This document shows, in pieces, positions 29,542 through 36,946 of a stretch of 64,000 nucleotides of DNA. Below the pieces are notes generated by a model. The model was given only the letters and a program-made list of their open reading frames with translations, made no database searches and had not been told where the DNA came from. The stretch is from contig NZ_CP104562.2 of the NCBI RefSeq assembly GCF_025398155.2, forward strand, positions 744,001-808,000. Reading direction: 5' to 3'. Made by a program: the position numbers and the translations under genes. The stretch comes from Roseateles amylovorans (GTDB taxonomy: Bacteria > Pseudomonadota > Gammaproteobacteria > Burkholderiales > Burkholderiaceae_C). How positions within the stretch are numbered: position 1 is the stretch's first letter; each line of letters begins with the position of its first letter.

Positions 29542-30387
29542 CTACCTCGCCTTGTATGCCTTCATCGCTTCGGGATCCGCGACAGGGGAGCAGGGGCCAA
29601 TGTCGGGGACTTGAGGCTGCACGATGTGAGCCAGCACGGCCTGCTCGCTGATGAGTTGACCGAAGAGGCGTCCGCAGTAACTCTTTCTGTAGACCTCGAC
29701 GGTCGGTGGGCACATCCAACCAAGGACTTCCAGCAACTCGGTGTGTCGCCCTTTGACCCTTTCCAAGAGCTCGGTCCAGTGTTGCGAAGGGCTGACGCGG
29801 TACCAGCCTTCGCTCCACACCGGTTTGCAGTGAGCGATCCGGTTACGCCAAGCTTTGACACCTTTGACCTTGTCGATCGCGGTCTTTCGGTTCTCGGCAT
29901 GATTCCAATGCTTCCGGGGTTTCCGGGGGAAGTGCGGGAACACCTCGAAAAACGTCCTCGCCTGCACCGTGGGGGTCGGGAGTTGCTGCTCAAGGATGTT
30001 GGGCCACACGCCGAACGGCAGTGCGGCCACCACGCGATCTGGCTTGGGCTGGCGTTCAAGGCGAACCATCTGTTCGTCGCAGAGGAGCCGTTCCACCTTG
30101 AGGAAGGTTTCTCCCTCGAGCTTGTGATGGCCGAGTTGGTGGTCATACCAAGCAAAGGAATCGCTGGGGGTCGATGTTCCTTCGGTGGATTGTCTTGAAA
30201 GACTCAGATGAATCCGGTTGCGAAGGGTCACCTCGAATGTCTGCATCAGTGACTGGAGCGCCATGCTCATGGACTGCGCCCACAGTACCGCGCCCGCCGT
30301 TTCTTCAGCCGTCAAGGTGCGGAACACACGCCTGTACACGCCACTGCGGGGCGCCGAGTGTGACTCCAGGAATGCTTGGTAGGGCAT
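29542..30387 (-). CDS. Abi-like (abortive infection) family protein
   Basis: The 281-residue protein begins MPYQAFLESHSAPRSG after a GAGAAGCC site. It has features of Abi_2/AbiD-F-like proteins: a helical N-terminus, LRNRIHLSLS early on, PFGVWPNIL in the middle and WRNRIAHCKPVW, the RNxxAH element shared with HEPN-type RNases, near residue 210. Such proteins can stop phage growth by RNA cleavage. Base composition is lower in GC than the neighbours. It sits alone between metabolic genes, which suggests acquisition by transfer. A toxin role without a partner antitoxin is not shown. Confidence 0.72.
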   Translation of the reverse strand: MPYQAFLESHSAPRSGVYRRVFRTLTAEETAGAVLWAQSMSMALQSLMQTFEVTLRNRIHLSLSRQSTEGTSTPSDSFAWYDHQLGHHKLEGETFLKVERLLCDEQMVRLERQPKPDRVVAALPFGVWPNILEQQLPTPTVQARTFFEVFPHFPRKPRKHWNHAENRKTAIDKVKGVKAWRNRIAHCKPVWSEGWYRVSPSQHWTELLERVKGRHTELLEVLGWMCPPTVEVYRKSYCGRLFGQLISEQAVLAHIVQPQVPDIGPCSPVADPEAMKAYKAR

Positions 30388-30854
30388 TGGCTTCTCTCTC
30401 TGACCGTCGCTATACTCCAGCCCATAGACGGAAGGATCCGCCGCTCCCAACCTGGCTCAGGCCAGGTGCCGCCAAGCCCGTTTGGGCCCAAACTGGTGAT
30501 GCCCCTTTCCGTACCAGAGCCTGCGCCACCCATTGGGTGGCGTTGTGCTTTCTGAGGCCCATTGGCTTGGGCCCATGGCCTTGAGTTGCCACAGCGCGCC
30601 CCTGACGATGAGCTCGCGTTGACGCGGCCACAGCAGCATCCTGAAGCGGGCATCTGAAGAAAATCAATCGTAGCGGGCGCTGGTTTTGGCGCTGTAGCCT
30701 TTGCCTCTACCAACTTGTCTCAGCGTCGCAAGACTGAGCGCTTCGACACCTGAATTCGCTACGCCAGTTCAACGAGAGAGCCAATGGCCCGCTCACGGCG
30801 CATTCGGCTTGGTGGTGATGTCGGGGGCATCAGCGAACGCTTCTTGCCGTTCGC
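30388..30854. other. Palindrome-rich spacer beside the Abi-like gene
   Basis: This 467-base stretch has no convincing gene. It contains the perfect palindrome GTTTGGGCCCAAAC (about 30479-30492), a stem CGCCACCCA / TGGGTGGCG with a one-base loop (about 30523-30541) and a GCCCATTGG/GGGCCCATGG cluster just after. GC content falls toward 30650-30780. The region may be the remains of a mobile element or the regulatory zone of the Abi-like gene. No transposase, terminal repeat or target duplication was found. Confidence 0.4.
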
Positions 30855-31985
30855 TCAATCCTCAATCCACCTCAACGCCGACTCCGCGATCGCGACGCGC
30901 AGCGGCGTCCCGGGCGCAGGCTCCGGCGTGTCGTGGTCGCGCCAGAGGGTGAGCGTTTCGCCGCCGGGCGTTTCCAGCTCCCAGGCCACCCGCTGCTGAC
31001 CGGGATAGCAGGCCCGCAAGGTCACGGGGATCGACATCCGGTCGGACCCGGATGCGGTGACGGCGTCGTCCAGCGCGAGGGCCTCGGTGGGCGCGATCCA
31101 GTGGCCGCCATCGCGCCGCCATGGGCCCTCCACCGTGCGTGCATCCAGCCGATTGAACATGCCGAGAAAGTCCGCCACCCGCCGGTTCGCCGGCGCGCGC
31201 CGCAGTTCACGCGGGGACGCACATTGCGCAATGACGCCGTTGAACATCACCGCCACCCGATCGGCCAGCTCGAAGGCCTCCTCCCGGTCGTGGGTGACGA
31301 TGAGGCAGCTCTGGCCGAGCTCGCGCTGCAACCTGCGGAACTGACGCCGCAGCGGCAGCCGGAAATGCTCGTCCAACGCGGAGAAGGGCTCATCCATCAG
31401 CAGCAGCGTCGGCCGGGTCGCGAGCGCCCGCGCCAAGGCCACCCGTTGCCGCTGCCCGCCGGAGAGCTGCTGCGGCAGGCGATCGGCCAGCGGGTGGAGA
31501 TCGATCAGGGTCAGCAGCTCATCGGCACGGGCGTCGGCCAGCGCAGCCTCCTGGCCCCGCGCCAGCGGACCGAAGCGGATGTTCTCCCGCACCGTCAGGT
31601 TGGGGAACAGCGCGTAGTGCTGGAACACCATGCCGATGTCACGGTGCCGTGCCGGCAGGGTGGTGATGTCCTGGCCGGAAATCTCGATGCGCCCTGCATC
31701 CAACGCTTGCAGGCCGGCGATCGAGCGCAGCAACGTCGTCTTGCCGCAGCCCGACGCGCCGAGCAAGGCCACCACCTCGCCCCGCGCCAGGCGGAGGTCG
31801 ATGTCCTGCAGTACCGCGCGACCGCCCAGTGCCAGACGGGCGCGATGCACCGCGAGCTGCGGTGGCGCCCCAGCGGACGCGGTGGATGGAGCAGGTCTCT
31901 GCGTTGCCGTTGAGGGCGGAGCCGATGGCGCCGCATCGGTCATCGGCGGGTGAGACATCGCGGCGGAGGCGCCTGGTTCGTTCAT
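30855..31985 (-). CDS. ABC transporter ATP-binding protein (PotA/FbpC-like)
   Basis: The 376-residue ATPase is the last gene of the seven-gene operon. It has Walker A GASGCGKTT, the Q-loop VFQHYALFP, the signature LSGGQRQRVALARAL, Walker B LLLMDEPFSALDE and the His switch VTHDREEA. A C-terminal TOBE-like domain occupies residues 270-376. The start at 31985 overlaps the upstream permease stop (ATGA). The N-terminal 45 residues are a Pro/Ser/Ala-rich extension. It should power uptake through the two permeases encoded just upstream. Confidence 0.92.
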   Translation of the reverse strand: MNEPGASAAMSHPPMTDAAPSAPPSTATQRPAPSTASAGAPPQLAVHRARLALGGRAVLQDIDLRLARGEVVALLGASGCGKTTLLRSIAGLQALDAGRIEISGQDITTLPARHRDIGMVFQHYALFPNLTVRENIRFGPLARGQEAALADARADELLTLIDLHPLADRLPQQLSGGQRQRVALARALATRPTLLLMDEPFSALDEHFRLPLRRQFRRLQRELGQSCLIVTHDREEAFELADRVAVMFNGVIAQCASPRELRRAPANRRVADFLGMFNRLDARTVEGPWRRDGGHWIAPTEALALDDAVTASGSDRMSIPVTLRACYPGQQRVAWELETPGGETLTLWRDHDTPEPAPGTPLRVAIAESALRWIED

Positions 31986-32851
31986 GGGGACCGTGGATTC
32001 CATCGTTGAGTCAGCATCGCCACCAGGGTGACGATGAGCGCCACCCCGGCAAAGGCCAGCGCCATCAGCGCGGCGGCTTGATGGCCGTTGACGTTGCGCA
32101 GGCTGTTCATCAGCGGTTGCAGCAATTCCATCTGGCCGCCGAGCAGCAGGTTGGCGATGGCGAACTCCATCGCCGCTGTCACCCAGGCCAGCAGGAAGGC
32201 TGCCAACAAGGCCGGCGCCAGCATCGGCAGCAGCACCCGGCGCACCGTCACGCCATCGGTGGCGCCCAGCGTGCGGCCGGCTTCGATCAAGGCGCCGGCG
32301 CCCAATTGGGACAGCGCGGATTGCAGCGTCTTGTGAATCAGCGGAAACAGCGTCGGCGCGACCACCGCCATATACACCACCGGCAGCGGCAGCCAGCCAC
32401 CCCAGCGTCCGACGAACAACTCCAGTGCGCTGATCGCGATCACCACCGGTGCGATCGCGAAGGGCAGCAGCGCGAGCAAATCCAGCATGCGCATCAGGCG
32501 GCGCGATGCGGCGCCCGGATCGATCTGCGCGACCAGCGCCGCCGGAATCGTCGCCAACGCGCCGCTGATCAGCGCCAGTGCGGCGCTCGCCAGCGCCAGC
32601 AGCGTCGTGCGCCCCACGGCGGCCTGCACGCGCGGATCCCCGATCGCTTCGGCCATCCAGCGCAGTGTGGGGTCTTCCGGCCACCAATGGCGGTCCCAGC
32701 GTTCGGTGATGCCATAGACCAGCAGGGCGGCCATGGGCACCAGCACCGCGACGAGCAGCAGGATCAAGGCACCGGTCGATGACGCAGGCCATGCGGCGCG
32801 TGGGACCCGTCGCTGCGGGGACATGTCGGCCAGTGGCAGATGCGCCGTCAT
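31982..32851 (-). CDS. ABC transporter permease (PotC/FbpB-like), second subunit
   Basis: The 289-residue inner-membrane protein has six hydrophobic segments. The permease EAA-type loop (EAGRTLGATDGVTVRRVLLP, about residues 190-210) contacts the ATPase. The start MTAHLPLADMSPQRR at 32851 overlaps the preceding permease stop by 4 bases, and its own stop overlaps the ATPase start. It forms a heterodimeric channel with the other permease. Confidence 0.9.
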   Translation of the reverse strand: MTAHLPLADMSPQRRVPRAAWPASSTGALILLLVAVLVPMAALLVYGITERWDRHWWPEDPTLRWMAEAIGDPRVQAAVGRTTLLALASAALALISGALATIPAALVAQIDPGAASRRLMRMLDLLALLPFAIAPVVIAISALELFVGRWGGWLPLPVVYMAVVAPTLFPLIHKTLQSALSQLGAGALIEAGRTLGATDGVTVRRVLLPMLAPALLAAFLLAWVTAAMEFAIANLLLGGQMELLQPLMNSLRNVNGHQAAALMALAFAGVALIVTLVAMLTQRWNPRSP

Positions 32852-33681
32852 GCGTGCCCCCTGCGTAGCCGTGTCGCAAGAACCCGGCTGAGGCCGATCA
32901 CCGTCACCAGCATCGCGAACAGCAGCAGCGCCAGCCAGGCCGACAGCTCGGGTTGCGAAAAGATGTCGCCGCTGACCAGCGCGGCGATGCGCACCGCCAG
33001 CACATGCGCCGCCGTGCCATTGAGCGCGAACGGCGTCGCGAACGCGGCGGCCGCATTGGCGAACAGCAGGCCGAACACCTCCACCAAACTCGGCAACAAC
33101 AGCGGCAGCCCCACCCGCCGCCAATACAGCCCGGGGCTCGCGCCCAGGGTGGCGGCGGCATCCAGCAGGCTCAGGTCCAGCATCCGCACGGGCGCGATCA
33201 GCAGCAGGGCCGCCAGCGGCGCCTGGAAGCAGACATACGCCATCAGCAGCCCGCCCAGGCCTTGCAGGTCCACCACCGGTGCCATGCCCATGGCCTGCAT
33301 CGCCAGCGTGATCACGCCCTGCGCGCCGAAGAGCAGCAGCAGCGCCACCGCCAGCGGCACGCCGGAGAAGTTTGCCCCCAGGCTGGAGAGCAGCAGCACC
33401 GGACGAGCCAGCGACGGCCGCCTGAGCAGCGCAATCGCCGCGCCCAGCCCGATCGCCAGCCCGAGCAGCGCCGACACGGCGGACAGCCACAGCGTGTTCC
33501 AGGCGGCCTCCAAGTAGTAGCCATCCGAGGTGAGCTCGCCCAGGGCGCAGTCACCGCCGAAGCCCACACAGTCCACAAGAATGGCAGCGGCGCGCCAGCC
33601 GAAGGGCAACAGCAAGGCGCCGCCGATCAGCACGGTCAACGGCAGCGTGAGCCACCAAGCGGTTCGGGACGACAGCGTCAT
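32848..33681 (-). CDS. ABC transporter permease, first subunit
   Basis: The 277-residue inner-membrane protein has about six hydrophobic segments and an EAA-like loop (DAAATLGASPGLYWRRVGLP, about residues 175-195). The family is that of PotB/FbpB-type importers for polyamines, iron, phosphonates and related solutes. The start at 33681 overlaps the upstream hydrolase stop by 4 bases. A short periplasmic loop has a pair of cysteines (DCVGFGGDC). Confidence 0.9.
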   Translation of the reverse strand: MTLSSRTAWWLTLPLTVLIGGALLLPFGWRAAAILVDCVGFGGDCALGELTSDGYYLEAAWNTLWLSAVSALLGLAIGLGAAIALLRRPSLARPVLLLSSLGANFSGVPLAVALLLLFGAQGVITLAMQAMGMAPVVDLQGLGGLLMAYVCFQAPLAALLLIAPVRMLDLSLLDAAATLGASPGLYWRRVGLPLLLPSLVEVFGLLFANAAAAFATPFALNGTAAHVLAVRIAALVSGDIFSQPELSAWLALLLFAMLVTVIGLSRVLATRLRRGHA

Positions 33682-34589
33682 GCGTCGCCACGCGGTGGCA
33701 CCGCTGCGGCCCGGGGCGTGCCAGCGCCAACGCCAGCGCCAACGCCAGCACCAGCACCAGGCGTCCAGTCGTGAACGCCCAGCCGCGCCAGGATCCAACC
33801 CGCCACGCCGGTTTGCTGATCGGGCAGGGCCATCGTCACCGAGCCGGCATCGTGGGGCGCCCAGACCAGCGGCACCTCGCGCTCCACCGCCAGCGGGCCG
33901 CCGTGCATGCGGTCCGCATGCATGCCGTGGTCGCTGGTCAGCAGCAGGTCGTAGCCGGCGGCATGCCAGCGGGGCAGGCATTGCGCCAGCAGCATGTCGA
34001 GCTTGCGGGCGCTCATCGCGTAGGCGGTCGATTCGCCGCCGTGCAGATGGCCGGCCAGGTCCGGGCCCATTGGATGGATGAACAACAGCGAGGGCGTGTC
34101 GCGCGGCAGATGCGATCGCCGCAAGGATTCGGCATCCGCCAGCAGGTGGCTGTCGGGATAGTCGTCCTCCCAGTACCAGCGTGCCGCCGTGATGCCGCAG
34201 CCCGGCGGAATCGCGTCGCGGTGTTGCAGGGGATCGAAGCGTTCCCCCGCCAGCAACTCATAGAACCAGTGATAGGCAGCGACCGCGCTGGGCACGCCGT
34301 GATGCGCCAGGGCCTGGAACAGATGCCGGCTCAATCGCTCACCGGCCTGGCCGTTGCCGAGGATGCCGTGGCTCAGCGGCGGCTCGCCGTTGATGACGGT
34401 GGCATACAGCGGCCGCGAAAGACTGGGCAACTCGCAACGCAGCGAGGACCACTGGGCGCGCCCCGCTTCCTTCAGGGCCTGGAGATAGCCCATGTAGTCG
34501 CGTGCGGTGTCGGCGCGCAGGCCGTCCGCCAGCAGCACGACCAACGAGCGCGACGCGCCGGGCGGGACCTCGCGCGCCAGCGCATTCAT
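33678..34589 (-). CDS. Alkaline-phosphatase-superfamily hydrolase, nucleotide pyrophosphatase-like
   Basis: The 303-residue protein has the PF01663-type metal centre: VVLLADGLRADTARDY (Asp metal ligand and nucleophile Thr), HPMGPDLAGHLHG and TSDHGMHADRMHGG. Such enzymes split phosphodiester or phosphonate bonds. No signal peptide is present, so it should act in the cytoplasm on the substrate imported by the flanking ABC genes. The C-terminal tail is a Gly/Ala/Val repeat (about residues 275-292) from a 12-base DNA repeat. Start and stop both overlap neighbours by 4 bases. Confidence 0.85.
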   Translation of the reverse strand: MNALAREVPPGASRSLVVLLADGLRADTARDYMGYLQALKEAGRAQWSSLRCELPSLSRPLYATVINGEPPLSHGILGNGQAGERLSRHLFQALAHHGVPSAVAAYHWFYELLAGERFDPLQHRDAIPPGCGITAARWYWEDDYPDSHLLADAESLRRSHLPRDTPSLLFIHPMGPDLAGHLHGGESTAYAMSARKLDMLLAQCLPRWHAAGYDLLLTSDHGMHADRMHGGPLAVEREVPLVWAPHDAGSVTMALPDQQTGVAGWILARLGVHDWTPGAGAGVGAGVGAGTPRAAAVPPRGDA

Positions 34590-35662
34590 CGGGCGGCTCC
34601 CAGCACATCCCGCTGCCAGACGCGCGGCAGCTTCTTCACTTCTTCGGTCCACACACCGGGCTTGAGCGCCCGCGCCTTGGCGTACTGGGCCGCCGGCACC
34701 AGCAGCGCCTGCAGATCGGCGGGCAGCGCCAACTGCGCGATGCGGATCGGCCGGGCATGGCCGCGGGCCAGGTTGAGTTGGCCCGCATCACTGAAGATGA
34801 ACTCGCGGGTCAGCTTGGCCGCATTCGGATGCGGCGCATGGCGATTGATCACCGTGGTGTAGCCGCTGGTGATCGAGCCATCGGACGGAATCAGCACCTC
34901 ATAGTCCGACGCGTTCGGCAGCTTGGCGCGGTAGGACAGGGCGTTGAAGTCCCACAGCAGGAAGACGTCCGCCTCGGCGCGCTCCATCAGCGCCGGGCTG
35001 GCGTTGACGTTGACCAGGCGTTTGTCCTGGGCCAGTCGGGCGAAGGCGGCCAGCGCCGGCTGCAGGCGGGTTTCATCGCCACCCAGTGCCACGGCCGCTG
35101 CCAGCACGGCGGCATTGGATTGAGCCGCGCGGCCGACCTCGCCGATCAGCACGCGCGCCTTGCTGGCAAACAGCGCCTGCCAGCTGCGCGGCACCTGGGG
35201 CAGCCGCTTGCGATTGACCGCAAAGGCGATGGTGCCGGTGTAGGCCAGCGCCCAGTGGCCCTCCGCATCCTTGGCCCAATCCGGAATCTGGGCCCAGGTG
35301 CTGGGCTGATAGGGCTGGGTGATGCCGCGCGCCTTGGCGATGGGCCCGAACTCGAAACCGACGTCGCCGATGTCCGCGCTCGCGCTGGCCTTTTCGGCCT
35401 CCATCTTCGCGATCTCCTCGGCGCTGCTCATGTCGGTGTCGACATGCGCGAGCCCGTAGAGCCGTTGAAGGTCGGCCCAGGTGGCGCGCCAGTTGGCCCA
35501 GTCGTCCGGCATGCCGAGGCTGTGCACACGACCCTCGCGTCGCGCCGCCGCGATCAGCGCCTCCAGCGCCTGGGATTGCTGAGCCTGCGCCATGGCCCGA
35601 AAGGCCAAGGGCCCGCACAGGGCGGGCAGGGTGTGGAGCATCGTGCGTCGTGACCAGCGCAT
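34586..35662 (-). CDS. ABC transporter substrate-binding protein (PotD/FbpA-like)
   Basis: The 358-residue periplasmic protein has a twin-arginine-like leader (MRWSRRTMLHTLPALC, cleavage near AMAQA). A two-lobe solute-binding fold follows, with WAQIPDWAKDAEGHWALAYTGTIAFAVN near the hinge. This class binds iron, polyamines, thiamine or phosphonates. A possible ligand site cannot be read from the sequence. Its start overlaps the phoD stop by one base (TGATG) and its stop overlaps the hydrolase gene. Confidence 0.88.
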   Translation of the reverse strand: MRWSRRTMLHTLPALCGPLAFRAMAQAQQSQALEALIAAARREGRVHSLGMPDDWANWRATWADLQRLYGLAHVDTDMSSAEEIAKMEAEKASASADIGDVGFEFGPIAKARGITQPYQPSTWAQIPDWAKDAEGHWALAYTGTIAFAVNRKRLPQVPRSWQALFASKARVLIGEVGRAAQSNAAVLAAAVALGGDETRLQPALAAFARLAQDKRLVNVNASPALMERAEADVFLLWDFNALSYRAKLPNASDYEVLIPSDGSITSGYTTVINRHAPHPNAAKLTREFIFSDAGQLNLARGHARPIRIAQLALPADLQALLVPAAQYAKARALKPGVWTEEVKKLPRVWQRDVLGAAR

Positions 35663-36942
35663 CAGGTGGTCTCCTTGTCAGCAGTGTGGGCCGTCGGTGG
35701 CAGACCGTCGGCTGCGGCGGATCGAACGGGGAGCGGCTGTTGCAGGTCGGACAGCGTCAGCACCTGAGTGACCTTGGCCCGGCCGTTCACATCGCACAGG
35801 CTGAACCGCAGCCGAAGATCGCCGGCGGCAGGACCATGGGCCGGGTGCGCGCCGGGTGCGTCAGCAGGAGGGGCGATGGGGTCGATCGGTTCGATGTCCA
35901 GCAGGCCGAAGTTGAGCTCCGCCACCACCGCCGAGCGGCGGTTGCGGTTCGGCGTCGGAATGTCCCAGACCTCGGTCAGGCCGCTGGAGGTGGCGTCCCA
36001 CAGCGGATAGCTGCCCTCCACCGGCAGGCTGGACATCTCGGCGTAGTGCATGTCCCCGCTCAGGAAGACCACGCCGTTGGCGCCGGTGTCCCGGATCAGG
36101 TTGATCAGTCGCGCCCGCTCATGCGGAAAGTTGGCCCAGCACTCCCAGCCGCTGCCTTCGGCGGCGAACTGCACGCTGGAGCCGATCAAGCGCACATCGG
36201 CCGGCACCCGCAATTGCGCTTCCAGCCATTGCCATTGGGCTTCGCCGAGCATCGTGGCCTTCGGCGAGGGATCGGGCACATACCAGCCGGTCATCGGCTG
36301 ACCGCTGAGCTTGGCCCGCAGCACCATCGCCGCATAGCTGGATTTGAGCGACGGATCGGCGGTCAGTGCGCTGCGGTTGAAGCGCAGGTCCGGCAGGATC
36401 ACCTGGATGCGGCGGCCGAAGGCCTCGTACACATTGCTCTGGTAGATGCCGTCGGCGCGTCGGCGGGGTGAATCCGCCGGCTCGCCCCAGGCATCGCAGA
36501 ACAGCTGCTGAGAGAGCTGCTTGAGCGGATAGTCCGCGCCCTCGTCGTCATCGCCGAAATCATGGTCGTCCCAGATTGCGAGATGCGGCGTGGTGCGGCG
36601 GAAGTCTTGCAGCGGCGCCACCGCCATGAACTCGGCATAGCGCTGGCGCAGGGTGGCGGCGTCGCGTGCATCCGCGTAGAGGTTGTCGCCGAGAAAGACG
36701 AACAGGTCCGGCTTCGCTGCACCGATGGCGCGCCAGATCGGCTGCGGCTTGGATTGCTTGGCGCAGGAGCCGAAACCGATCCGGAACCGGCGCGGTGCCG
36801 GCGAACCGTCGGCAATCGCGACATCGCCCGTCGCCGGGCCGGCCGGCGTGGTGCCCTCAGGCACCGCGCAGCCGGCCAGCGGCGTGGCCAGCGATCCTGC
36901 CAGCAGCAACTGCCGGCGTGTCAGGTGGGAAGCGCGGACCAT
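35662..36942 (-). CDS. phoD: PhoD-like alkaline phosphatase/phosphodiesterase, probable lipoprotein
   Basis: The 426-residue exported enzyme has a leader with RR (HLTRRQLLLAGSLATPLAGC). The leader looks both Tat-like and lipobox-bearing, with the Cys near residue 25. Metal motifs are FLGDNLYADA, WDDHDFGDDDEG, FAAEGSGWECW and SGDMHYAEMS. PhoD enzymes hydrolyse phosphate mono- and diesters outside the inner membrane. It begins 4 bases after the TonB receptor stop and runs into the binding-protein gene, which supports processing of a phosphate ester during uptake. Confidence 0.9.
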   Translation of the reverse strand: MVRASHLTRRQLLLAGSLATPLAGCAVPEGTTPAGPATGDVAIADGSPAPRRFRIGFGSCAKQSKPQPIWRAIGAAKPDLFVFLGDNLYADARDAATLRQRYAEFMAVAPLQDFRRTTPHLAIWDDHDFGDDDEGADYPLKQLSQQLFCDAWGEPADSPRRRADGIYQSNVYEAFGRRIQVILPDLRFNRSALTADPSLKSSYAAMVLRAKLSGQPMTGWYVPDPSPKATMLGEAQWQWLEAQLRVPADVRLIGSSVQFAAEGSGWECWANFPHERARLINLIRDTGANGVVFLSGDMHYAEMSSLPVEGSYPLWDATSSGLTEVWDIPTPNRNRRSAVVAELNFGLLDIEPIDPIAPPADAPGAHPAHGPAAGDLRLRFSLCDVNGRAKVTQVLTLSDLQQPLPVRSAAADGLPPTAHTADKETT

Positions 36943-36946
36943 GGCG

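Noticed and set aside
30174..30713. Short open frames on both strands in the palindrome region as possible antitoxin for the Abi-like protein
   Set aside because: None has a plausible start, ribosome-binding site or antitoxin-like sequence.
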